From Negativicutes bacterium (lineage in GTDB: Bacteria > Bacillota_C > Negativicutes > Acidaminococcales > Acidaminococcaceae), in contig RZYP01000123.1 in the NCBI GenBank assembly GCA_009930275.1, forward strand, positions 1 to 6,045: a stretch of DNA of 6,045 bases, in the 5' to 3' direction. Shown here one piece after another: positions 1-6,045 of the stretch. Under the pieces are notes generated by a model. That model was not told where the DNA came from and did not search any database. It saw nothing but the letters and a program-made list of their open reading frames with translations. The translations under genes and the position numbers were made by a program. Every line of letters begins with the position of its first letter. Within the stretch, counting starts at the first letter, position 1.

Positions 1-2609
1 ATCAACGGAATCAGTGCGAAAATAAACACCATCTGCCAATCGCCCCTATTCAAATCGACACATTTAAACACCGCAGCCAAGGCGTCAATTTCTATTACGC
101 CAATTTGAAGAATCAGGCCAACAACAATCGCACCAATTAGATATATGTTTGAGAAAATGCCGACTTGGAAAATAGACTTGCTTTCATGCCGCAGGGAGAT
201 AGAATAAAACAATTGGGAAGAAGCAAGGACGACAAACGCCATCGTGCGTGCATATATCAGCACATCTTCAGGAATTTCATCAGAGAAAACTCCGTAACCG
301 AATTCCGTAAGACCGAAGTAGAACGCAGCCAGTGTAAGCGTACCTATCAGCACGCCGCCAACAATAGCCCTGTAACCAGCACCATGAGCAAAGAAGCTCT
401 CCCTTGGATCTCTTGGTTTCTTTTTCATAACGTCGTGGTCGCCCGGATCTACTCCCAAAGCCAGAGCAGGCAGTGCATCAGTAATCAGGTTAACCCACAA
501 AATCTGCGTGGCAATCAACGGCACCGGCATATCAAACAAAATCGCAACAAAGATCGAAATTACCTCACCTAAATTACAGGACAACAAGAAAGTAACCGCT
601 TTCTTAATGTTATCGTAAATATTACGGCCTTCCTCTATCGCGCTGACGATTGTAGTGAAATTATCATCAGTCAAAATCATGTCAGCAGCACCCTTGGCAA
701 CGTCAGTGCCGGTAATTCCCATTGCAACGCCAATGTCCGCGTATTTTAGCGATGGCGCGTCATTTACACCGTCACCGGTCATGGAAACAATACTGCCCTG
801 TGCCTTAAAGGCTCTTACTATTTTAACCTTATGTTCAGGCGATACACGCGAGAATACACGATATTGGGAAATGCTCTCTGCGAATTCTTCATCAGTAAGT
901 GCATCGATTTCCGAACCTGTAATGCTTTGTTCAATGGAATCAGCAATGCCCAGCTCTTTAGCAATGGCAACCGCGGTATTCTTGTGGTCGCCAGTAATCA
1001 TAATAAGAGTAATGCCCGCTTGCTGTGCTTCAATAATGGAATCTTTTACCTCCAGGCGCGGCGGGTCAATCATACCCACGATCCCGGCCAGAATAAGGTC
1101 TTTTTCCATATCTTCAGGAGCGATAATCGTGTCAACTTCTTTGTAGGCACCGCCGAGAACACGCAGCGCGTCGTCTGACATATTATTCTCAATCTCCATA
1201 TATCTGGCCTTGATTTCATCAGTCATCGGAATTACTTCACCATTGTGTAATACGCGGGTAACAATATTCAAAAGATGATCCATTGCACCTTTGGTATTTA
1301 CGCGATAATGATCGCCTTCAACATTCAATGTTGACATCATTTTACGATCTGAATCAAAAGGATTCTCGGCTACCCTTTTGTGCATCTTAGCTAGTTCAGC
1401 CTTCTTAACGTTATGCTTATCGGCTAAAACAACAAGTGCAACCTCTGTAGGGTCACCTGTGCTTTCACCCTTTTCATATGTAGCATCAGTACAAAGCGCC
1501 ATAGTCTTTAATAATTCATATTCATCGCCTGCAGCCTGTTCGCCGATCTCCGCTTCATGCGTTGCACCCTCGTTATCCAAGGTAAAAGTTTTGATGACCG
1601 TCATCTTATTCTGCGTCAAGGTACCGGTTTTATCTGAACAAATAATACTAACAGAACCTAGCGTTTCTACTGCCGGCATTTTCTTGACAATAGCATTGAT
1701 TTTCGACATCCTCGTTACGCCAAGCGCCAAAACAATTGCTACGATAGCCGCCAAGCCTTCCGGAATAGCTGCTACGGCCAAGCTGATGGAGGTCAGCAGC
1801 ATTTCGAATATCTCACGACCCTGAATGACTGCGATTACGAGCATCAGCACGCAAATGCCAACACAAAGCTTGCTAAGGAATTTGCCAAGTTCATCCATCC
1901 GGACTTGCAAAGGAGTCATATCGTCGCTATCTTCGTCAAGAATCTTTGCAATCTTGCCAATTTCTGTTTCCATAGCTGTCGACGTTACGACGCCTACACC
2001 TCGGCCATAGGTCACAAGTGTAGACATAAAGGCCATATTGGCCATATCGCCCAAAGCCGTTTGCCCAAGGGGAAGGACTGCTTTGGAATCTTTGCTCGAA
2101 GGTACCGATTCGCCTGTAAGAGCAGACTCTTCTATTTGCAGGTTGACACTTTCGAACAAACGCAAATCAGCCGGTACATAGCGACCGGCATCAAGAATAA
2201 TGATATCGCCGGGAACAACCTCTTCAGAGCTTATTTCCTTTATTTCACCCTCACGGCGGACGATTGCGTGCGGTGTCGTCATATCCTGCAGGGCTTCGAC
2301 AGCCTTGCCGGCTTTATATTCCTGGGCCACGCCAACTACGGCATTTATAATAACAACGATTAAAATAATAGCAGTATCTGCATACTCGCCAATAACTACA
2401 GTAATTGCCGAGGCTGCTAACAATACATAAATCAAGGTATCCTGGAGCTGTTCAAGGAACATGCGGAATAAGCTTTTTTTCGCTTTGCCGCGTAACTTGT
2501 TGATACCATACTTCTCAAGCCTTGCTTGCGCTTCTTGATTGGAAAGACCAGTTGCCGGGTTTACATCCAACTCTTTAAAAACTTCGTCATTAGGCTTTGA
2601 AAACCACAT
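1..2609 (-). CDS. Calcium-transporting P-type ATPase (P2A, PMR1/YloB-like), C-terminus cut off by the window edge
   Basis: This is an ATP-driven cation pump of the cytoplasmic membrane that by family moves Ca2+ out of the cytosol. The frame is open without interruption for 869 codons from ATG at 2609-2607. Motifs seen, in order: an N-terminal cation-ATPase domain (GLSNQEAQARLEKYG, about residues 21-35); M1 and M2 at about 58-74 and 78-96; actuator TGES at 165-168; M3 at about 242-262; M4 with PEGL at 283-286; phosphorylation DKTGTLT with Asp326; FDSDRK at 418-423; KGA with Lys440; TGDH near 539-542; hinge TGDGVND at 611-617; M5 with Asn679 and Glu682; M6 with Asn707, Thr710 and Asp711; M8 with Gln799. 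The protein ends in M10, so perhaps 10-40 residues are missing. The AAIPEGL and NLITDALPA motifs point to a SERCA/PMR1-type Ca2+ pump and not a heavy-metal (CPx) or K+ (Kdp) pump. Mn2+ transport, as in PMR1/SPCA, cannot be excluded. The start is preceded by in-frame GTG and TTG codons, and an in-frame stop at 2639-2637 limits any extension to nine codons. Confidence 0.96.
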   Translation of the reverse strand, partial: MWFSKPNDEVFKELDVNPATGLSNQEAQARLEKYGINKLRGKAKKSLFRMFLEQLQDTLIYVLLAASAITVVIGEYADTAIILIVVIINAVVGVAQEYKAGKAVEALQDMTTPHAIVRREGEIKEISSEEVVPGDIIILDAGRYVPADLRLFESVNLQIEESALTGESVPSSKDSKAVLPLGQTALGDMANMAFMSTLVTYGRGVGVVTSTAMETEIGKIAKILDEDSDDMTPLQVRMDELGKFLSKLCVGICVLMLVIAVIQGREIFEMLLTSISLAVAAIPEGLAAIVAIVLALGVTRMSKINAIVKKMPAVETLGSVSIICSDKTGTLTQNKMTVIKTFTLDNEGATHEAEIGEQAAGDEYELLKTMALCTDATYEKGESTGDPTEVALVVLADKHNVKKAELAKMHKRVAENPFDSDRKMMSTLNVEGDHYRVNTKGAMDHLLNIVTRVLHNGEVIPMTDEIKARYMEIENNMSDDALRVLGGAYKEVDTIIAPEDMEKDLILAGIVGMIDPPRLEVKDSIIEAQQAGITLIMITGDHKNTAVAIAKELGIADSIEQSITGSEIDALTDEEFAESISQYRVFSRVSPEHKVKIVRAFKAQGSIVSMTGDGVNDAPSLKYADIGVAMGITGTDVAKGAADMILTDDNFTTIVSAIEEGRNIYDNIKKAVTFLLSCNLGEVISIFVAILFDMPVPLIATQILWVNLITDALPALALGVDPGDHDVMKKKPRDPRESFFAHGAGYRAIVGGVLIGTLTLAAFYFGLTEFGYGVFSDEIPEDVLIYARTMAFVVLASSQLFYSISLRHESKSIFQVGIFSNIYLIGAIVVGLILQIGVIEIDALAAVFKCVDLNRGDWQMVFIFALIPL

Positions 2610-2615
2610 CACCAA

Positions 2616-2620
2616 CCACC
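2616..2620 (-). promoter_or_regulatory. Weak ribosome binding site of the Ca2+ ATPase
   Basis: On the minus strand GGTGG lies six bases before the ATG at 2609. It is only a partial match to the anti-Shine-Dalgarno sequence, much poorer than the site in front of gltB. The spacing supports this ATG, or the GTG directly before it in the same frame, as the start. The short stretch is G-rich (GGTGGTTGGTG), so its exact limits are uncertain. Confidence 0.5.
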
Positions 2621-2633
2621 GCTTTCTAAATAG

Positions 2634-2663
2634 ATTTTACACCACCGTATAGAAATAATGCAA
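2634..2663 (-). promoter_or_regulatory. Possible proximal promoter of the Ca2+ ATPase
   Basis: Read on the minus strand, TTGCAT (2663-2658) is followed after 18 bases by TAAAAT (2639-2634). Both boxes are partial matches to sigma-A consensus. Transcription would begin near 2627 and leave a leader of under 20 bases. That is short but would include the GGTGG ribosome binding site. It competes as an explanation with the distal extended -10 promoter at about 2872; the sequence alone does not decide between them. Confidence 0.35.
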
Positions 2664-2871
2664 AACTAAAGCCAAAAGTCAGAAACAGTTTTTCCCCACC
2701 ACCCTGTCCAGAACATAGCCGGCCGCTGAAATAACCATCCGCAGCAGAAAACCAAGGCAAAAAAACACCAATTTGAACGAAAGCGCCTTAGTCCATGCTG
2801 ATATCTTTCATCTATTGTGTCGCAGCGAGCCTCGTCAAAATAAAATCGCACATTTAAATAATAACATTTAT

Positions 2872-2901
2872 ATTATAGCACATGACAAGCAGAAAGAATA
2901 A
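2872..2901 (-). promoter_or_regulatory. Distal extended -10 promoter driving toward the Ca2+ ATPase
   Basis: The minus strand reads TGCTATAAT (2880-2872), a perfect extended -10 element (TG, one base, TATAAT). A poor -35 candidate, TTATTC, lies at 2901-2896 with an 18-base spacer; weak -35 boxes are usual with extended -10 promoters. Transcription would start near 2866. Phased A-rich repeats lie directly upstream at 2910-2941, where an UP element or an activator site would be expected. Confidence 0.5.
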
Positions 2902-2909
2902 GGTAATGC

Positions 2910-2941
2910 GCAAATATACGGCAAAATTACAGCGAAAATAC
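2910..2941. repeat. Three direct repeats with an exact 11-base period
   Basis: On the plus strand the units are GCAAATATAC (2910-2919), GCAAAATTAC (2921-2930) and GCGAAAATAC (2932-2941), each separated by one base. The shared pattern is GCRAAWWTAC. An 11-base period places the units on one face of the helix, as in direct-repeat sites of OmpR/PhoB-type response regulators. The array lies about 44-75 bases upstream of the predicted distal ATPase start site, a typical activator position. Chance in A-rich DNA or simple A-tract bending are the alternatives. Confidence 0.4.
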
Positions 2942-3049
2942 ACAGTCCATGCTATACGTTATTGCTTTCTTCCTTATTAATAGACATTTCTATGCAAAAT
3001 ATTAGTTGTCGAAGCGATATTTGTCCGCAATTTTCGGATATGCAAAAAT

Positions 3050-3061
3050 ATTGTATACAAT
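3050..3061. promoter_or_regulatory. Perfect 12-bp palindrome next to the gltB -35 box, likely operator
   Basis: ATTGTATACAAT is its own reverse complement and ends one base before the -35 hexamer starting at 3062. The GT-AT-AC core resembles the dyad style bound by FadR-subfamily GntR regulators. That family assignment is inference, and other dimeric helix-turn-helix proteins are possible. The position would allow either activation from beside RNA polymerase or repression by blocking the -35 region. No regulator gene is present in the window. Confidence 0.5.
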
Positions 3062-3090
3062 TTGACTATCTATCGCGCAAAAAATATAAT
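3062..3090 (+). promoter_or_regulatory. gltB promoter, near-consensus sigma-A type
   Basis: TTGACT (3062-3067) and a perfect TATAAT (3085-3090) are separated by the ideal 17 bases. Transcription would start near 3097, giving a leader of about 34 bases before the gltB ATG. Such a strong core promoter fits a highly expressed nitrogen-assimilation gene and suggests that control is mainly by repression or by the adjacent palindrome. The leader contains a run of eight T (3107-3114) directly before the ribosome binding site. Confidence 0.82.
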
Positions 3091-3114
3091 AAGATAGTAA
3101 CATTACTTTTTTTT

Positions 3115-3122
3115 GAGGGGAG
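3115..3122 (+). promoter_or_regulatory. Strong ribosome binding site of gltB
   Basis: GAGGGGAG ends eight bases before the ATG at 3131, good spacing for a Firmicute Shine-Dalgarno sequence. It fixes the gltB start, which also agrees with the usual short propeptide before the catalytic cysteine. Confidence 0.85.
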
Positions 3123-3130
3123 AGTTTCTT

Positions 3131-6045
3131 ATGAAATTTTCGACACTACCGCCTAAGCAGGGTCTATATGATCCTTGGTTTGAACATGATGCCTGTGGGT
3201 TAGGCGTTGTTGCAAATATTAAAGGCAAAAAATCGAACAAAATCCTTCGTCAGGCGCTTACCGTCCTGAAAAATCTCGACCACCGCGGTGGCCAAGGTGC
3301 AGACAATAATTCAGGTGATGGCGCTGGGGTCTTGTTTCAAATTCCTCATGCCTTCTTTGTTAAAGAATGCCTGAAACAGGACATCGTGTTGCCCCCGGTT
3401 GGGGAATACGCAGTAGGCATGGTTTTTCTGCCACCGGATGCAGTAGAAAGAGAGAACCTGCAGCGGCATTTTGAAAAAATCGTGCGCGAAAACAATTTAG
3501 AAGTAATCGGTTGGAGAAACGTTCCTGTTAACTCAGAGATTTTAGGCGATAAATCACGCCAAAGTCAACCGCATATGATGCAAGTATTTATTAATGCTAA
3601 TGCCAAAGTAATGGAAAGGCTTGCTATTGATGATAATGCTTTCGAACGCAAACTCTACATTATCAGACGCGAGGCCGAAAATAAAATTCGTTACGGCAGC
3701 CTGCGCGGCGGCAAATATTTCTACCTATCAAGTCTTTCCTCCCGCACTATAGTATATAAAGGCATGCTCACAACCGTTCAATTAGGCAACTTCTACCTTG
3801 ATTTACAGGACTGCTCGGTTGAAACTGCGCTCGCCCTTGTCCACTCCCGCTTCAGCACGAATACTTTCCCAAGCTGGGAACGTGCCCACCCATACCGTAT
3901 GCTTATGCACAACGGCGAAATCAATACTTTGCGTGGAAACATTAATTGGATGCGTTCACGTCAAACTATGTGCAATAACAGTCTCTGGGGCAAAAATATT
4001 AAAAAGGTCATGCCCGTTATCGATGAGACAGGCAGTGACTCCGGTATGTTTGACAACTGCCTGGAATTTCTCGTAATGTCTGGCCGCAGTCTGCCACACT
4101 CCGTCATGATGATGATCCCCGAACCATGGAGCAAAAACCCGCATATTAATCCTGACTTGAAGGCCTTCTTCGAATATCACAATTCACTTATCGAAGCCTG
4201 GGACGGACCTGCAGCAATGGCATTTACTGACGGCCGCACCGTCTGTGCCGCTCTTGACCGTAACGGATTACGCCCTTCGCGCTATTACATCACCAAAGAC
4301 GATACCATCGTGCTTGCTTCAGAAGTCGGCGTACTTGAATTCGAGCCTAACACAATTGTCAAAAAAGACCGCCTTCGTCCCGGACGCATGCTTGTCATCG
4401 ACACCGTGGAAGGTCGCATCATCAGCAATGACGAAATCAAAAACAAAATCGCAACAGAGCACCCATACCGTAAATGGTTGGACGATAACCTAATCAAACT
4501 AAAAAACATCGAACTCAATACTGATTTGCCGAAGCCTGATTTTGAAACATTAATGAGAAGGCAAATCGCTTTCGGTTATACCTTGGAGGAATTGTCTAAA
4601 TTTTTGAAACCTATGGCAACAAACGCTCTTGACCCTGTCGGAGCAATGGGTAACGACGCGCCTTTAGCAGTTCTCTCTGAGAAACCCCAACTCTTGTATA
4701 ACTACTTTAAGCAACTTTTTGCGCAGGTTACAAATCCGCCGATTGACGCAATCAGAGAAGAAGTTTTCACAGACACAACCAGTGCTATCGGGCCGGAGAA
4801 GAACCTTCTTGACCCGCAACCGGACAGCTGTCGCCAAATATCTGCGGAGTCACCTATCCTCAGCAATATCGAACTTGCAAAATTAAAAAATATCAAACAG
4901 CCAAAATTTGAAGCAGCAACACTCCCTATCCTTTTCCCAGTGGATAAAGACGGCTCCGGCCTCAAGAAGGCCTTAGCAGCACTGTGCCGCGAAGCAGATA
5001 AAATGATTGCTGAAGACAAATGCATCCTTATTCTTTCAGATCGTGGCGTCAACAAAGAAATGGCTCCTATTCCGTCTCTTCTGGCCTGCGCCTGCCTGCA
5101 CCACCACCTGATACGCAACGGCACTCGTTTAAAAGCGAGCATCATTCTCGAATCAGGAGAACCAAGGGAAGTGCATCATTTTGCCTTGCTTCTGGGCTAT
5201 GGTGCCAGCGGCATCAATCCTTATCTGGCATTTGAAACCATTGATGACATGTGTTCTAACGGCATGCTGACAGGCATCACTTTTGAAAAGGCAACTGATA
5301 ACTACATCGATGCCTGTACCCATGGCATTGCCAAGGTACTCTCCAAAATGGGTATTTCGACCGTCCAGAGCTACCGCGGTGCACAAATTTTTGAAGCAAT
5401 CGGTATAAGCAACGAAGTAATCGAGGAATACTTCACAGGAACTCCTTCCCGCATTGGCGGCATTAGTCTTGATGAAATTGCCAAAGAAGTAAAAATGCGT
5501 CATGACCCTGCCTTTACCGAGGAAGTTCTTGATCCTTGCAGCTACCCTTCCGGTTCTGCTTATCAATGGCGTGATAATGGCGAACAACATGTTTATAATC
5601 CGCAGACTATTTTCACTTTGCAGCATGCTTGTCGCGAGAATAACTATGAACTCTTCAAAAAATTCTCTAATCAATTGGGCGGCGAAGATTTTGAAGGACA
5701 AAACCTGAGAAGCCTTCTCTCCTTTTCTCCGCAGCGTTTACCTATCTCAATTGACGAAGTGGAATCGATAGAAAGTATCTGCAAGCGTTTCAAAACCGGC
5801 GCCATGTCCTACGGTTCCCTGAGCAAGGAAGCACATGAGTGTCTGGCTATCGCCATGAATCTCATCGGCGGCAAGAGTAATACGGGTGAAGGCGGCGAAG
5901 ACCCCTCACGCTTCAGAACCATGGCCAATGGCTACAGCAAACGCAGCGCAATCAAGCAGGTTGCTTCAGGCCGTTTCGGCGTAACAAGCAACTATTTGGT
6001 TAATGCCGATGAAATACAAATTAAGATGTCCCAAGGTGCAAAACC
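3131..6045 (+). CDS. gltB: Glutamate synthase large (alpha) subunit, C-terminal third beyond the window
   Basis: The enzyme makes two glutamates from glutamine, 2-oxoglutarate and reducing power in the cytoplasm, as the second half of the GS-GOGAT ammonium assimilation route. The frame is open for 971 codons of about 1500 usual for the family. A 21-residue propeptide precedes Cys22 in DACGLG, the expected N-terminal nucleophile after processing. The class II glutamine amidotransferase domain (about 22-420) shows HRGGQGADNNSGDGAG (51-66), HSRFSTNT from His238, HNGEINTLRGN from His260 (Asn261-Gly262 as oxyanion hole), Asp303 in SDSGMFDN and DRNGLRPSRYY from Asp376. The central domain follows (about 430-800), with ILSDRGV and YRGAQIFEAIG. 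The FMN-binding synthase domain begins near 888 with GAMSYGSLS and continues with GGKSNTGEGGED and KQVASGRFGVT. The 3Fe-4S cysteines and the beta-helix domain are not reached. In Bacillus nomenclature this gene is gltA. No gltD or gltC-like gene lies in the window, so the electron donor (NADPH through GltD, or ferredoxin) is not shown. No frameshift or stop is seen. Confidence 0.96.
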   Translation, partial: MKFSTLPPKQGLYDPWFEHDACGLGVVANIKGKKSNKILRQALTVLKNLDHRGGQGADNNSGDGAGVLFQIPHAFFVKECLKQDIVLPPVGEYAVGMVFLPPDAVERENLQRHFEKIVRENNLEVIGWRNVPVNSEILGDKSRQSQPHMMQVFINANAKVMERLAIDDNAFERKLYIIRREAENKIRYGSLRGGKYFYLSSLSSRTIVYKGMLTTVQLGNFYLDLQDCSVETALALVHSRFSTNTFPSWERAHPYRMLMHNGEINTLRGNINWMRSRQTMCNNSLWGKNIKKVMPVIDETGSDSGMFDNCLEFLVMSGRSLPHSVMMMIPEPWSKNPHINPDLKAFFEYHNSLIEAWDGPAAMAFTDGRTVCAALDRNGLRPSRYYITKDDTIVLASEVGVLEFEPNTIVKKDRLRPGRMLVIDTVEGRIISNDEIKNKIATEHPYRKWLDDNLIKLKNIELNTDLPKPDFETLMRRQIAFGYTLEELSKFLKPMATNALDPVGAMGNDAPLAVLSEKPQLLYNYFKQLFAQVTNPPIDAIREEVFTDTTSAIGPEKNLLDPQPDSCRQISAESPILSNIELAKLKNIKQPKFEAATLPILFPVDKDGSGLKKALAALCREADKMIAEDKCILILSDRGVNKEMAPIPSLLACACLHHHLIRNGTRLKASIILESGEPREVHHFALLLGYGASGINPYLAFETIDDMCSNGMLTGITFEKATDNYIDACTHGIAKVLSKMGISTVQSYRGAQIFEAIGISNEVIEEYFTGTPSRIGGISLDEIAKEVKMRHDPAFTEEVLDPCSYPSGSAYQWRDNGEQHVYNPQTIFTLQHACRENNYELFKKFSNQLGGEDFEGQNLRSLLSFSPQRLPISIDEVESIESICKRFKTGAMSYGSLSKEAHECLAIAMNLIGGKSNTGEGGEDPSRFRTMANGYSKRSAIKQVASGRFGVTSNYLVNADEIQIKMSQGAK

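Larger units (their letters stand above)
2610..2866 (-). promoter_or_regulatory. Candidate long 5' leader of the Ca2+ ATPase, possibly structured RNA
   Basis: If the distal promoter at 2872-2901 is used, about 255 untranslated bases precede the ATPase. The stretch from about 2666 to 2800 is rich in G and T on the minus strand, unlike the AT-rich flanks. By eye it can form three stems: 2794-2785 with 2749-2758 (up to ten pairs including three G-U), 2747-2742 with 2723-2728 (six pairs), and 2709-2704 with 2683-2688 (six pairs including two G-U). A run of seven T (2765-2759) is not directly preceded by a hairpin, so I see no classical terminator. I do not recognise the yybP-ykoY (Mn2+), M-box, fluoride or NiCo riboswitch consensus. 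The leader could equally be plain spacer. Known: cation-pump genes often carry metal-sensing leaders. Inferred: that this one does. Confidence 0.25.
2610..3130. other. Divergent intergenic control region
   Basis: These 521 bases separate two divergent genes and contain no convincing coding sequence. The region is AT-rich and A-rich on the plus strand, with a more GC-rich island at about 2700-2840. It carries the gltB promoter and a palindrome on the right, two possible ATPase promoters on the left, and the 11-base repeats between them. Words of the form GCAAA or GCGAAA start at 2660, 2757, 2910, 2921, 2932, 2994, 3042 and 3077, all in plus orientation; I found no TTTTGC in the opposite orientation. 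No terminator is expected between divergent genes and none is seen. Confidence 0.8.

Noticed and set aside
655..1146. 163-codon plus-strand open frame inside the ATPase
   Set aside because: It is antisense to the conserved P and N domains of the pump (TGDGVND, TGDH). Its Ser/Ala/Thr/Pro-rich product is typical of a shadow frame.
1..2609. Heavy-metal (P1B) or K+ (Kdp) P-type ATPase identity
   Set aside because: There is no CPC/SPC motif in M4 and no N-terminal CxxC domain. PEGL in M4, NLITD in M6 and the C-terminal membrane segments after M6 identify a P2A pump.
2759..2765. Run of seven T on the minus strand as an intrinsic terminator or attenuator
   Set aside because: No stable hairpin ends directly before the run. 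The best nearby stem uses bases on both sides of it, so it does not have terminator layout.
2666..2851. 61-codon open frame on the minus strand (GTG start) between the ATPase and gltB
   Set aside because: No ribosome binding site precedes it, and the product is an implausible run rich in Trp, Cys and Phe, as expected from reading G/T-rich noncoding DNA. It lies within the candidate leader.
2610..2866. yybP-ykoY Mn2+ riboswitch, often found before such ATPases
   Set aside because: I could not find its conserved loop sequences on the minus strand. A covariance model search would be decisive.
2790..2953. 10-base direct repeat AGTCCATGCT at 2790-2799 and 2944-2953
   Set aside because: A single pair of 10-base matches in about 500 bases is not far from chance. 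The copies do not sit at matching positions relative to the promoters, and there is no third copy.
2962..3156. 64-codon open frame on the plus strand (TTG start) reaching into gltB
   Set aside because: It spans the gltB promoter and start in another frame, lacks a ribosome binding site, and could not be made from the gltB transcript.
5153..5701. 182-codon antisense open frame inside gltB
   Set aside because: The opposite strand encodes clearly conserved GltB sequence. The antisense frame has no recognisable motif or start signals and is a shadow.

Overview
The window is an ordinary chromosomal segment with two large genes transcribed away from each other. Both run off an edge, and a roughly 520-base intergenic region lies between them. 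I see no mobile element, CRISPR array, tRNA, rRNA or obvious defence system. The style is that of a low-to-mid GC Firmicute: a PMR1/YloB-like calcium ATPase, a full-type GltB large subunit, AT-rich sigma-A-like promoters and a G-rich ribosome binding site. A member of the Negativicutes or Clostridia is plausible, but this is inference and I cannot name a genus.

Left part (positions 1-2609, minus strand): a P-type (P2A) Ca2+-transporting ATPase. It is open for 869 codons and lacks only the last part of the tenth membrane segment. All catalytic motifs are present: TGES, PEGL, DKTGTLT, KGA, TGDH and TGDGVND. The high-affinity site II ligands known from SERCA are conserved. The M8 glutamate of site I is replaced by glutamine, so one Ca2+ per cycle is the better guess.

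Middle (2610-3130): an A-rich, AT-rich divergent control region. On the gltB side there is a near-consensus promoter (TTGACT, 17 bases, TATAAT), a perfect 12-bp palindrome touching its -35 box, and a strong Shine-Dalgarno sequence. On the ATPase side there is an extended -10 promoter about 260 bases upstream of the start codon and a second possible promoter close to the gene. Use of the distal promoter would give a long, G/T-rich leader RNA with several possible stems. Three direct repeats with an exact 11-base period lie just upstream of the distal promoter, and similar GCAAAA words recur across the region, all in the same orientation.

Right part (3131-6045, plus strand): the first 971 codons of gltB, the large subunit of glutamate synthase (about 1500 residues in the family). 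This covers the propeptide, the whole glutamine amidotransferase domain, the central domain and the start of the FMN-binding synthase domain. The Fe-S cysteines and the C-terminal beta-helix domain lie beyond the window, as would gltD if it is adjacent.

The two genes have no known joint pathway: one assimilates ammonium nitrogen into glutamate, the other exports or sequesters Ca2+. What they share is the control region, and the more interesting signals, all modest, are there.
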